Shown: piece by piece, positions 8,600-17,800 of the stretch
How the letters are laid out: each line of letters begins with the position of its first letter
Position numbering within the stretch: the first letter of the stretch is position 1
Assembly (NCBI GenBank): GCA_945883905.1
Contig: CAMCYL010000024.1
Span: 1 to 33,503, forward strand
DNA length: 33,503 bases
Reading direction: 5' to 3'
Origin: Akkermansia muciniphila
GTDB taxonomy: Bacteria; Verrucomicrobiota; Verrucomicrobiia; Methylacidiphilales; CAMAQI01
Made by a program: the position numbers and the translations under genes
The notes under the pieces: model-generated
Seen by the model: only the letters and a program-made list of their open reading frames with translations
Databases searched by the model: none
What the model was told of the DNA's origin: nothing

Positions 8600-9487
8600 T
8601 CACCTTGAGAGCGAATTAGACTGAGTAGCAATCTCAGAAAAATGAGGATTTTTACCTTGAAACTCTGTTTTTAAATGAAAGATATTTCCTGAGAGCTCAT
8701 GCTGAAAATCCTCTTTCTCCTCTTTTGCACTGGTGATAAAAAGGTCACTCAAATTCGGTCCTCCGAAAGTAAGGCTTGTGGGGCGTTTTACGGGAATAGG
8801 AATTGTCAGAAGTCGTTTTCCCTCAGGGCTAAATCGAGCAATTGAAAAATGATCCCAAAAGGCGACCCAAAGACAATCCTCTCGATCGATCGTCATTCCA
8901 TCTGGATAACCCTCCTTTTCTGTAAATTGAATCAGTGGCACTTCATTTGAAATTGTCCCTGTAAGGAGGTCGTAATCGTAAGCTCGGATGACTCGTTTTA
9001 AGGAATCGGTGTGGAAGAAGCGTGTGTAGTCATGATTAAATCCCATGCCGTTCGAGCAGAGAACCTCTTTTCGGAGTAAGTGAATGGATCCCTCCGGATC
9101 AATTCGATAGAGTCCTCCTTGTTTCGCCTCTGTTCCGATAGTCCCCGAGAAAACACGCCCGTGAGGGTCTACGATGGCATCATTAAATCGATGCTCCATT
9201 TCGGCTAAAATGGGACCACAAACAGGGGTAAAGTGGCCGTTTTTCCAGACGGTTCCCACCCCTTTTTCCATCAGAAGAAAGAGTCCCCCCCCTTTTTGAA
9301 AGGTAAAACCTCCGAAGAGATTTGTTTTCAGAACTTCCTCTCGAATTCCGGTGAGAGGATCAAATCTTTCGATTCGTCCTTGAACAATATCGAGCCAATA
9401 GAGTTTTTTCTCGGTCGGATGCCAAAGGGGATTTTCACCGAGGTCACATTGAGAGGGGATAAGCGATGAGGGAGGCGTGATTTGCAT
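8600..9487 (-). CDS. SMP-30/gluconolactonase-like protein
   Basis: A 295-residue six-bladed beta-propeller of the SMP-30/regucalcin/gluconolaconase family, which opens sugar lactones using one divalent metal. The expected ligands are present: E18 in LGENPLW, N102 in RFNDAIVD, N146 in SNGMGF and D196 in YPDGM. Length is usual. There is no signal peptide, so it is probably cytoplasmic. It starts 8 nt after the stop of the iclR-CBM9 gene and is surely co-transcribed with it. That links the unusual regulator to sugar or sugar-acid lactone metabolism. It converges with the D-threonine-aldolase-like gene with only 5 bp between stops and no terminator visible. Confidence 0.88.
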   Translation of the reverse strand: MQITPPSSLIPSQCDLGENPLWHPTEKKLYWLDIVQGRIERFDPLTGIREEVLKTNLFGGFTFQKGGGLFLLMEKGVGTVWKNGHFTPVCGPILAEMEHRFNDAIVDPHGRVFSGTIGTEAKQGGLYRIDPEGSIHLLRKEVLCSNGMGFNHDYTRFFHTDSLKRVIRAYDYDLLTGTISNEVPLIQFTEKEGYPDGMTIDREDCLWVAFWDHFSIARFSPEGKRLLTIPIPVKRPTSLTFGGPNLSDLFITSAKEEKEDFQHELSGNIFHLKTEFQGKNPHFSEIATQSNSLSR

Positions 9488-9495
9488 AAAGAATT

Positions 9496-10923
9496 TTAAA
9501 GGGTAGTGATAGGGGTTTGAAACTCAACGAGATCCCACTCTTCGATTCGATGAAAGTCGCATTGAGAGTGAGAACTTGTCGAGGAAATAACAGGCGTTAA
9601 ATCGGGGAGACTATAGTCGTAGCGTCCGAAGGAGATCTTCCAGCGATTTTTGGAGTTTAGTTTTGCCCCATGGGAGGCGAAAGCGAGAGGAACAAATAGA
9701 TCAACCTCCCATCTTTTTTCAGACTCAAAAATATGGGTTTTACTTTGAATTCCGTGATCGCGGACGATCCATCGAGTCCAGTCCATTCCCGGCGTGCGGA
9801 TGATTCCGGGAGCGGGAAAGGCGAGAACGAGATGATGGTTTTCAGGAGTGACATGAATTTCGCTATATCGGGTTCCTTCTTGTTCCTGAAGGAAGACCTC
9901 AAAGACATCCCCAGTTGTCCACGTTGCCATGTGATCGATCTTGGCTTCATTTCGAATGATCTTATCAGAAAGGAGGGCGCGAAAATGCCATCCTGATTCG
10001 TTCCATGCGGCATAAACGGTTCCTGGTTGAAAATCGGATTCCGGTTCTGAACGCCAAGACTGGCGGAACTCAAATGAGCAGTCTTTGGGGAAAATCCCAG
10101 AATGAGAGGAGTAGTAGGGGATTTTACGGAGGGGCTTTTCGGAGGAGGGAGCCGGAATCGTTGGCTGTTGATGAGTTGAGGGCGGTTTTATCTTGTTTGG
10201 TACAGAATCGATTATTTTTTTGAAGGCGTTTGCAATTTCAGCCTCTAGTTCTGGGGTAAATCGAGGAGTGGGGACGGTAATGCTGAGTGCGGCATGTTTG
10301 AATCCAAATTCAGTCAGCGGCATTCCGATGCAGACGATTCCTTCATCGGTTTCGTTTTTTTCGATCGACCAACCGCGTTGTTGGGTCTCTTGAAGGATTT
10401 TTTTCAATTCTGGTATCGATTGGAGGGTACGAGGGGTCTTTTTTTTGAGAACAAGCCGTGAGAGAATCTCTTGCTGCTCTTCGGAGGGGAGAAAGGCGAG
10501 AATAGCGCGACCGAGGGCGGTGGAGTAACAAGGATCTGTTTGATGGGGAGTTAGGGACCATCGAAGGGAGCGAGTTGTTTCGATCCAGTCAATATAGGCA
10601 ACGGAGAGGTCTTCAAGGACGCCAAGATTCACCATTTCATTAAATTCTTCGAAAAGGGTGCGCATGAGCGGCTTGGCGACATTAATGAGTTGATAGCGTG
10701 TTTGAGGATTTGAAATGATACTCATCTTACTTGAAATCGAATAAGTACCCGAGCTTGGCTCTTGGACGAGATAACCAAGAGAGGTCAATGTTTTTGCAAT
10801 TCGAAATGTCGTCGGCTTAGAAAGCTTTGTTTTATCCGTTAACTCGGCAAGGGAGATGGGGGAGGGATGATCTGAAATGCTTTCAAGGATCTTAAATGCC
10901 TTACGGATAGCGACTACGGACAT
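9496..10923 (-). CDS. IclR regulator fused to a CBM9/DOMON-like domain
   Basis: A 475-residue protein in one open frame. Residues 1-65 are an IclR winged helix (LSKPTTFRIAKTLTSLGYL). Residues 75-245 are the IclR effector domain (CYSTALGRAILAFLP and the late TEFGFKHAALSITVPTP). A proline/serine-rich linker at about 246-266 leads to a beta-rich domain at about 283-470 that resembles CBM9-like/DOMON carbohydrate-binding modules: VYAAWNESGWHF, WTTGDVFEVFLQ, YSEIHVTPENHHLVL, WEVDLFVPLAF and NRWKISFGRY match the strand order of that fold. Ordinary IclR proteins stop at about 250-270 residues. CBM9-like domains are normally secreted, and this chain has no signal peptide. It leads the SMP-30 operon and faces the class III aminotransferase. 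The C-terminal assignment is by pattern only. Confidence 0.82.
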   Translation of the reverse strand: MSVVAIRKAFKILESISDHPSPISLAELTDKTKLSKPTTFRIAKTLTSLGYLVQEPSSGTYSISSKMSIISNPQTRYQLINVAKPLMRTLFEEFNEMVNLGVLEDLSVAYIDWIETTRSLRWSLTPHQTDPCYSTALGRAILAFLPSEEQQEILSRLVLKKKTPRTLQSIPELKKILQETQQRGWSIEKNETDEGIVCIGMPLTEFGFKHAALSITVPTPRFTPELEAEIANAFKKIIDSVPNKIKPPSTHQQPTIPAPSSEKPLRKIPYYSSHSGIFPKDCSFEFRQSWRSEPESDFQPGTVYAAWNESGWHFRALLSDKIIRNEAKIDHMATWTTGDVFEVFLQEQEGTRYSEIHVTPENHHLVLAFPAPGIIRTPGMDWTRWIVRDHGIQSKTHIFESEKRWEVDLFVPLAFASHGAKLNSKNRWKISFGRYDYSLPDLTPVISSTSSHSQCDFHRIEEWDLVEFQTPITTL

Positions 10924-10952
10924 ATTTTTATATTTTTTTGAAACAAACGAAG

Positions 10953-11070
10953 CAGATTTAAAAGAAAAGCGTCATCAGAGCAAGTTTTTAATTTTTAATT
11001 AAAATTTGACACAATCATTTCATTTTGTATATTAAAGCTATTAAGATTAATATTATTCATTTTAAATCTG
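10953..11070. promoter_or_regulatory. 11-bp inverted repeat pair flanking a promoter
   Basis: CAGATTTAAAA at 10953-10963 and its exact complement TTTTAAATCTG at 11060-11070 lie about 96 bp apart in the gap between the iclR-CBM9 gene and the aminotransferase gene. They bracket the promoter at 11006-11033 almost symmetrically. A TTTTAATTAAAA palindrome lies at about 10993-11004. They could be paired operator sites for the IclR-type regulator; chance in AT-rich DNA is the alternative. Confidence 0.4.
11006..11033 (+). promoter_or_regulatory. Sigma70-like promoter for the aminotransferase gene
   Basis: A consensus TTGACA at 11006-11011 is followed after 16 bp by TATATT at 11028-11033. It faces the class III aminotransferase and would give a leader of roughly 65-70 nt. 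This is the best promoter match I found in the window. Confidence 0.6.
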
Positions 11071-11107
11071 TTATAAAAACTAAAAATACCATCCATCATT
11101 AAATACT

Positions 11108-12436
11108 ATGTCCTACACCTTTAAAAAATCGGAAGAACTTTATCAACGTGCCTTAAACTCTATTCCGGGGGGAGTAAATAGTGGTATTCGTAAATTAGAG
11201 CAACCGGTGCCGCTTTATTTTGAGAGAGGTTCTGGATCTCGTTTAATGGATGTCGATGGAAATGAGTATATTGATTGCCAGATTGGACAAGGAGCGATTC
11301 TTTTTGGTCATGCTCCGCATGGTTTGGCGCAAGCGATCGCGAATCAGGCCTTTAAGGGAACCCATTGGGCGGCTCAGTCGGAGATGGAGATTCAAGTGGC
11401 TGAGCTGGTGCGAGAATTAGTGCCTTCAGTCGAAAGAGTTCGCTTTAACAACTCGGCAACGGAATGTGTTTTGGCTGCTTTTCGTTTGGCTCGTGCGCAT
11501 ACGGGACGGCGTTACATTCTTAAGTTTGAGGGACATTATCACGGGTGGGCGGATGAGGGATTGGTCAGTTTTGCCTCTGCTCCAGATCAATGGGGTTCAG
11601 AATTAGAGCCCTCGAGAACACATCCAAGTCAGGGAATTATTGCGGAGGTGATGGATCAATTTATTATTTGCCCTTGGAATAACATCAAATCGTTTTCACA
11701 TTTAACTGAAAAATACAAAGGTCAAATTGCAGCGGTTGTTTTTGAGCCCCTTTTATGTAACACCTGTTGCATTGAGCCAGTGGCAGATTTTATTTCGACG
11801 ATTCGATCCGTTTGTGATCAGCAGCAAATACTGATGATAGCGGATGAGACGATTACCGGATTTCGACTCAGTGCCGCGGGGGCGCAAGGGTACTATGGAT
11901 TTCACCCCGATCTAACGATTTTTGGAAAGGCGATTGGGGGTGGAGTTCCATTTGCGGCTTTCGGCGGAAAGGCGGAGGTGATGGAGACCTTAAATAAAGG
12001 AAAAGTGGTTCATGCGGGAACCCTGAATGCAAATTCACTTTGTCTTGCGGCAAGCCTTTGGTGTTTACAGCTTGTGAAGAGTCAGAAATCAGAATATCCC
12101 GATCGACTTCATCGTTTTGGAAAAATGGTGATGAGTGCTCTTGTCGATTTAGGGGAAAAATATGGAATTCGTTTTCGACCTCAAGGGCCGGGGGCCGCTT
12201 TTCATTCCGTGATTTTAAAGGAAGGAGTGGCAGAGGGGGCTATTTTAAACTATCGGGATTATGTTGAGCGTCATGATGCCGCGCAATGGACAAAGATTCG
12301 CAAGCTTTTTTTAGAAGAAGGTCTTCGTGTGATTGAGCGAGGATTATGGTTTATGAGCTTGGCGCATACGGAGAAAGATATTCAAGAGATCATCATTAAA
12401 GCCGACCGTGCTTTGGCGAGGATGAAGGGGGATTGA
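11108..12436 (+). CDS. Class III PLP aminotransferase (glutamate-1-semialdehyde aminomutase-like)
   Basis: A 442-residue fold-type I PLP enzyme of the subgroup III aminotransferases. Visible motifs: PGGVNSGIR at the N terminus, NNSATEC (the phosphate-binding region), EGHYHGW, DETITGFR with D246 contacting the pyridine nitrogen, and FGKAIGGGVP with the Schiff-base lysine K274. It resembles HemL, but the catabolic setting argues for an amino-acid or amino-sugar aminotransferase/aminomutase instead. It has its own promoter and stands divergent from the iclR-CBM9 gene. No Shine-Dalgarno sequence precedes the ATG. The last codons and the TGA stop match the left part of the palindromic intergenic repeat, so the original C terminus may have been trimmed or extended by insertion. 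Confidence 0.88.
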   Translation: MSYTFKKSEELYQRALNSIPGGVNSGIRKLEQPVPLYFERGSGSRLMDVDGNEYIDCQIGQGAILFGHAPHGLAQAIANQAFKGTHWAAQSEMEIQVAELVRELVPSVERVRFNNSATECVLAAFRLARAHTGRRYILKFEGHYHGWADEGLVSFASAPDQWGSELEPSRTHPSQGIIAEVMDQFIICPWNNIKSFSHLTEKYKGQIAAVVFEPLLCNTCCIEPVADFISTIRSVCDQQQILMIADETITGFRLSAAGAQGYYGFHPDLTIFGKAIGGGVPFAAFGGKAEVMETLNKGKVVHAGTLNANSLCLAASLWCLQLVKSQKSEYPDRLHRFGKMVMSALVDLGEKYGIRFRPQGPGAAFHSVILKEGVAEGAILNYRDYVERHDAAQWTKIRKLFLEEGLRVIERGLWFMSLAHTEKDIQEIIIKADRALARMKGD

Positions 12437-12546
12437 TATTCTAAAACAGGGTCTCGAACGTTTGGCGCAGGGGTGAATGGGGGTGTAACCAAATCGAAGA
12501 TTTGCAAAGGGTGAGCAGGAATTTAACGTCGCGTCGTGGCGTCGAT
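12427..12546 (+). repeat. Degenerate copy of the palindromic intergenic repeat (copy D)
   Basis: 12427-12449 matches 25059-25081 of copy A at 22 of 23 positions. The stretch at about 12516-12545 matches the right end of copy A (AGG.ATTTAACGT followed by CG-rich sequence). The palindromic core of the complete copies is missing and is replaced by about 65 nt containing a small hairpin repeat at 12487-12519. The left edge overlaps the aminotransferase stop codon. Confidence 0.65.
12487..12519 (+). repeat. 33-bp hairpin repeat, inverted copy at 33470-33502
   Basis: This 33-bp stretch is exactly the reverse complement of 33470-33502 near the right edge. It contains a hairpin CAAATC-GAA-GATTTG followed by CAAAGGGTGAGCAGG. 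It lies inside degenerate copy D, while the second copy lies about 50 bp beyond the right end of copy C. It therefore looks like a second repeat module of the same element family. Confidence 0.7.
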
Positions 12547-12680
12547 ATGAAACGAAAAGACATTGAGCAAATAGGAGAGATGAAATCTGCAGAGGGAAAT
12601 AAAATACTGAAAAATATTTTAGATTTTATTTTTTAATTGATTTCTGTCCCGCTCTATAATTTTTATCTTACAAAGTCTTG

Positions 12681-12713
12681 AAAAAAAGATGAGATTATCT
12701 TTAGATCTTTTTT
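12681..12713 (-). terminator. Possible intrinsic terminator of the TIM-barrel gene
   Basis: Read on the minus strand, AAAAAAGAT (12713-12705) can pair with ATCTTTTTT (12690-12682). The right arm ends in a T-run and the gene's stop codon lies in the loop. The stem is AT-rich and the loop long, so termination strength is doubtful. The 12547-12680 stretch upstream shows only AT-rich DNA and a weak 29-codon frame. Confidence 0.3.
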
Positions 12714-13561
12714 CCATGATTTAAGAGCGCTTTTTTCCAAGCCTTGTCAATGATTCCACGAAGGATTTTAGCCTCTTCCCAACTATTCGGAAGAGTTGAA
12801 ATATTGTATCCTCCTCGTACAGGCCCCATTTCAGGGATCACGAAAACTTCACGTCCATTTTGATTGCCTTGAAGCCAAAGGGCTAATGTCTTTTCTAAAA
12901 AAGGAATCCATTGTTGTAATTCTAGAGTAATTTTTCCATAGCGATCAGTGACGGGGATTTGGCAGTGATGTCCATTAAAAGGACGAAAATGAAATTGTTC
13001 AGCTCGTTGAATTAATTTTGGATGAGTTAATAATCGGTCCCAATAAGGGGGCGCCAAGTGTTTAATAATCGAAAGATGTGAGAAATCCCATGTCATCGGC
13101 ATTAATTTTCCGGTTTCCTTTTGAAAACCAGCGGCGATGGCATAAGTTTTTTCGGGAGTTTCGGTTGCCGTATCTCGATGAACTTCAATGGCGCACTTTG
13201 CTCCCATTTTATCTCCCATTTCAACCACTTGAACTGCAAGTTTAATTGCTTTTGAAATCGGTGTATCGTGGTCTCCGACTTGGACGTTGATATGAACGGC
13301 TCCTCCATCGATGTTTTGTTGAATGTAGGAGCGAAACTCGGATTGCTTTGCTGATGAAAAGGCGCCGACACTTTGGAGACCTAGTTTTTCAGTTAACTTT
13401 TGATGCTGTGGGGTAAGAAGAGCGCAAATTCCATCAAAGCCAGCTATTTTGATTTCGTTAATTTTACGATCGAGAGACCACTCTTTTTTGGCGCTCGGAT
13501 AGTCGATCATTGTCCAGAGATTTGCGATATGATAGAGACGTGGGGGAATTTTATTTTTCAT
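12701..13561 (-). CDS. Xylose-isomerase-like TIM-barrel sugar isomerase/epimerase
   Basis: A 286-residue AP-endonuclease-2/xylose-isomerase-like TIM barrel. The metal and substrate residues expected of this superfamily appear in order: AIEVHRD (E126, H128) at strand 5-6, TWDFSH (D159), FHFRP near residue 193 and VIPEMGP near the end. The family interconverts sugars, sugar acids or hydroxypyruvate, or acts on related polyols. There is no signal peptide, so it is cytoplasmic. It stands alone on the minus strand between the aminotransferase and a decayed region. Its real substrate cannot be told. Functional fit with the neighbouring lactonase-like and hydroxyacid oxidase genes is plausible. Confidence 0.8.
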   Translation of the reverse strand: MKNKIPPRLYHIANLWTMIDYPSAKKEWSLDRKINEIKIAGFDGICALLTPQHQKLTEKLGLQSVGAFSSAKQSEFRSYIQQNIDGGAVHINVQVGDHDTPISKAIKLAVQVVEMGDKMGAKCAIEVHRDTATETPEKTYAIAAGFQKETGKLMPMTWDFSHLSIIKHLAPPYWDRLLTHPKLIQRAEQFHFRPFNGHHCQIPVTDRYGKITLELQQWIPFLEKTLALWLQGNQNGREVFVIPEMGPVRGGYNISTLPNSWEEAKILRGIIDKAWKKALLNHGKKI

Positions 13562-13599
13562 AAAACAGTTTCAGGGGAACAGTAGCGAATCACGAGAGC

Positions 13600-13918
13600 T
13601 CAAGGGCGACGGGGTGATTTGTTTGTTTGCACATCGTGAGCAATCGTGTCGGCATGTCGGGGGATTTGACCCACCTTCAAAACCATGGTGGCCAGAGAAC
13701 CGTATTGTTCCGCATGATCGATCTCCAGATCGAGTTCCGCTACTCCGCTTTTCTTCGTGTGTTTCCATTTTAAAGGTCCTTTTTGAGGGGTTTTAGGAAT
13801 GACTTTGATTGTTGAAATTGGGCCGTCAGTATCATCGATAGGGAGTCGTGCAACCCCTCACACGGGTTGCGACATGAGAGACTTTAGGTCGAGTGACTGT
13901 GGTGAATAGATTTGTCAT
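13600..13918 (-). pseudogene. Frameshifted small orphan gene
   Basis: On the minus strand an ATG at 13918 opens MTNLFTTVTRPKVSHVATRV and then leaves frame at a run of four G (plus-strand CCCC 13854-13857). Skipping one G restores a second frame, through RLPIDDTDGPISTIKV and SGVAELDLEIDHAEQYGS, to a TGA at 13602-13600. The joined product is about 105 residues of protein-like composition. The shift site lies inside a perfect 7-bp hairpin (GCAACCC 13850-13856, GGGTTGC 13864-13870). I do not recognise the family. A real inactivating frameshift, an assembly error in a G-run, or recoding are all possible. Other frames here (a 65-residue minus frame and a 60-residue plus frame) look like shadows. 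Confidence 0.5.
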
Positions 13919-14353
13919 ATATTGATTAAACTAACAGTTATCTTAAAAGTCTCCATAGAGGAAATAATCAAATGACTGGACGATCTTGATTATTTAAGTG
14001 TTTCTATTGGACTAAAGTCACTCCTGACCAAAATATAATTTAATTTCAGAGGGGAAATGCAAGAGGGGTGAATTTATTTCTTTCGCCTAAGGCTAATCGC
14101 TTCTAGCCATTAGCTGTCCCCCCTCCCCCCTTCGTCCATGCCGCCGTGCCGTCGCATAGGCGTCAACTTAAGCGAAGAGAAAATACAATTTTAACCGCAG
14201 ATAATTTACTTAAGATTTTTTTGTATGGATCAAAAATAAAGCCAATAGTTAAAGTTGGAACTCTTGATGATTAGAAATATTCTTTATTATCAGAATCGAG
14301 CAATCGGGACTAAGAGTGAATTGGAATAATAACAAATAAACAGGATAACCGGT
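13919..14353. other. Gene-free intergenic stretch
   Basis: About 430 bp without a supportable gene. It holds a C-rich tract at about 14120-14132, a hairpin formed by GCTAAT and ATTAGC (about 14091-14113), a CG-rich stretch near 14142-14172 that faintly resembles the GC-rich end of the palindromic repeat, and TTTTAACCGCAGA near 14190, similar to a short unit at about 30294. The last 150 bp are AT-rich and must contain the promoter of the YhcH-like operon, but no strong hexamer pair stands out. Confidence 0.4.
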
Positions 14354-14812
14354 ATGATTTTAGAAAGTTTAACGCATGCGACGACGTATCAGAATTTACA
14401 TCCCTTATTTACAAAGGCATTTGATTTTTTGAGAAATTTTAATGAGGACGATGCAAATGGACGCTATGAATTAGAAGGAGATCGGCTTTATGCGATGGTG
14501 CAGCGCTACTCGACGGCTCCAGCTGAAACACGAGGATGGGAATCTCACCAACGTTATATTGACATTCAATACGTCGCTTCTGGAGTTGAGCAGTGTGGGT
14601 TCGCACCCGTCGATCGTTTGATCTCGAAACAAGCCTATCATGCGGAGCATGATTACGAGTTGTTTGAAAAACCGGCAATAAATGTGGCCTCCCCTATTTT
14701 GATCTCAAGTGGGGAGTTCGCTATTTTCTTTCCTCAAGATGGACATCAGCCTGGGGTTATGGTCGATCGGCCTGAATCGATTGTAAAAGTGGTCGTTAAA
14801 GTAAGTGTTTAA
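14354..14812 (+). CDS. YhcH/YjgK/YiaL (NanQ-like, DUF386) family protein
   Basis: A 152-residue single cupin-like domain. Family members include NanQ, which speeds anomer conversion of sialic acid, and proteins linked to other sugar pathways. Diagnostic pieces are ESHQRYIDIQY (E63, H65, D70) and FFPQDGHQPG near the C terminus, which contribute the metal-binding site. Length is typical. AGGA about 8 nt before the ATG is a weak ribosome binding site. It leads a plus-strand operon with the large DUF6067 protein 32 nt downstream, so it probably processes the sugar or uronate that the secreted enzyme releases. Sialic acid in particular is not implied. Confidence 0.88.
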   Translation: MILESLTHATTYQNLHPLFTKAFDFLRNFNEDDANGRYELEGDRLYAMVQRYSTAPAETRGWESHQRYIDIQYVASGVEQCGFAPVDRLISKQAYHAEHDYELFEKPAINVASPILISSGEFAIFFPQDGHQPGVMVDRPESIVKVVVKVSV

Positions 14813-14844
14813 TGAATCGAATCTATTAAATCGATTTTAACTCA

Positions 14845-17800
14845 ATGCAAAATTATAAAATTATAAATCTATTTTTTCTGATTTTTGCCTTAGAGCAATA
14901 TTATTTAATTGCAGAAAAAACACTTGAATCAAGTTCGACTCAACCAAAAATTTCAAAAAAAATTGAATTTAAACCCTATCAAAGCTCGGTGTATGCCGTC
15001 ATTCCGTTTAGCGAAAACAAGATTGAGATTGATGGAAAGATTAAAGAGGAGGAGTGGAAAGAGGCGAACGCTTTTACAGGGTTTATTGATAATACTCATC
15101 GCGAGTATGCAAAATCTCAGACGACTATTTACGCCTCTTTTAATGCGACGCAGATATTATTGGGATTTCAGATGCAGAAAGGAGCGTTGGATGGTACGGA
15201 GGTATTGACGATTGCCTTAAAACCTTCGGAGCGGGTATTTATTTGGGAGATACGATTAAAAGAAAGTCGAGTATTGAATAAAGATCAACAGAAGGTTGAG
15301 GGAGTTCAAATGGCACAATCGATAGAGGGATCTGATTGGCATGTGGAATTGGCGATCCCCTACACACTATTAGAGACGACTCAGCCGATTGAACAGAGTA
15401 AGTGGCAGGCAAATTTTGCGAGAACCTTATCTAATCCTGTCATTCAAACAAGTTGGGTGAGTCGTATGGCAAAGGAGCGGGTCGTTTTTGCAGAAAATGA
15501 ATTGGGGAGAATTGAATTTTCAAAATCAACTCCGTTTTTGAAGATGCTTTCCTTTGGAGGTATTGATCAGGGGTTGATGCGTGTAAAAGGGTCGATCACC
15601 GGGAGAAATAAAGAATCAACAGAGGGGTTAAGTAAAGATCAAGAGATAAAAACAAACTCTTTAAAAGAGGAAGGGCAAGAATCGAAGCAAGATTTAGATA
15701 AAAAAGATATTTATATTGGTTTTCCATGTATTCAAAAAGGGAATGAAACCGGGTACGGGCAAACGGTCTATTTTCATTCTGGAAAAAAGGAGGAATTCTC
15801 TCTCGTATCTCATGGAGGAGAGGATGAAAGCATTCAAAGTATCGATCGTCCCTACGAATCCCTTTATATTAATGCACTTTATGGACGTCGTGATGATCAT
15901 GGAAATGTGATCATGAGCGAGGAGTTGTTTCGGTCGGAGCGTTATCCGGCAGGAAAACCTTTCCCTAAAATGGAAATAGCAACGTGGCATCAATACGGAA
16001 GAAAAGAGATGGTCGTTTGGATTGAGACCTATGGATTAACCGCTCTTGAGATTGGGAAAAAAACGATTGAACTGACTCTCGTTGATGCCGAAGGGAAGGC
16101 GCTACAAGTTGCTACTATTACAAAAGCTCTTTATGGAGAATATGAAGTCGAATTTGATTCCTTGGATTTAAAATTTGGAAAGAACAAGTTAGTTGCCATT
16201 TTAAAGTCTGAAGATGGAAAGGAGCTTGTCAGAAGTGAAAAAATAGTTGAGAAGTTTAATCCTTCTCATTGGCAGAATAAGAAGTTAGGAGTTACCGATA
16301 TCCCACCGGCTCCTTTTGAGCCAGTGAAAGTGAACGGTAATCAAGTCGAAGTGTGGGGTCGTCAGTATCTCTTGTCAGAAGATTCTTTGATTCGAGAGAT
16401 TCGCTCCGCGGGAAAAAGCATTTTAAGTCAACCCATTCGACTTCGTTGTGGATATGATGGAGCCCCTTTAAATTTCACGACCTCTGGGTGGAAGTTTGAA
16501 AAAATAACTAAAAATGAAGCGGTGGCAATCAATCGACTTTCGACAGAAGATCTGGAGCTCAATCTTCAACTTACTTTTGAATATGATGGAATGATACGAG
16601 TGGATGTAACCTTCAATCCTAAAAAAGAAATAGTACTAGATTCGATGGTTGTTGATATTCCGATTAAAGCCGAACAATCCAAATATTTGAATTGGACAAG
16701 AGGCTTGAGTGCTTCCAGCACGGTTCCTCAACATGATCCTCGATTTTCGGAGCTTCATAAAAATTGGGGCTACGGTTCGTTTCCGGAAAAAGGGTTTACT
16801 GGGAGTTTTCGGCCTTTCGTTTGGCTGGGAGATGAGGATCGAGGATTGCTTTGGTTTGCGGAATCGATGAAGGGATGGAATATTCAAGACCCTGAAAAAG
16901 TGATTCAAATTCAAAAGGGGACGGGACTTCAAGTCACGATGATTGACGGCCCAACAGTCTTTTCGGAGGCGAGCACCTTTACTTTTGGTTTACAGGCCTC
17001 TCCTGTGCGGCCTCGTCCGCAAGATTGGAGAAAATTTAGTCAATCGACGGTATTTGGGATGGGGCATTCAGATGCCGCGAACATTCATGGAGATGTGGAA
17101 TATGATTTAAAGTCATTTAAAGAGGGAAATGATCGTCGACGACTTACCGGAAAGAAAATGTTGATCTATGCCTACCCTTTAAATATGGGGTGTTCAGTTC
17201 CCAATTATGAGTTTGTCGCTGATAGAATGCGAAGTAATGGGTCGAGGAGTCGAGCTAAAGCCTCTTCGGTTTGTGATCCGATGTGTGCAACGACGGATTG
17301 GAAAGACTATTATCTTTGGATGCTTAATAAGGCGATCGATTATGATTCTAAACACGGACTCCTTTATGATCTTTGTTGGGCACAACCGTCAGATCGTTTA
17401 GCTTACACTGATCGCAAAGGAGAAAAGCAGCTGGGGTACGGAATTTTTGCTCAACGCGAGTTATTAAAAAGAATTTATACCCTTTATAAAACCCGTACGG
17501 AGAATATGCCAATTGTCGCGCATGTCTCTTCGAATTCATGTATTTTGCCTTTTTTCAGTTTTATGGATGCGACATGGAATGGGGAGCAACATGCTTATTG
17601 GGTTCGTAACTACATTGATGAAGTTCCTGCTCATGAATGGCGTGCTGAATTCACGGGGAGGCAACTTGGCGCCATTCCACTATTTTTAAGTGAATTAAGG
17701 TATGTTCAACCCGAAGAAAAGATGACCGAGAGTCTATTAACAATGATTTATTTGCACGACACATTACTTTTTAATGGTCTTCACAATAGTGCGGTGGAGC

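Noticed and set aside
12547-12636. A 29-codon peptide
   Set aside because: It is short, lies in AT-rich intergenic DNA just after a degenerate repeat, and has no supporting signal.
13571-13796. Two open frames of 60-65 codons on opposite strands
   Set aside because: Their composition is biased (many Arg, Ser, Pro, Cys) and they are out of frame with the more protein-like frameshifted gene at 13600-13918, so they look like shadows.
13850-13870. Hairpin as a transcription terminator
   Set aside because: It has no T-run on either strand and lies within the apparent coding region of the frameshifted orphan.
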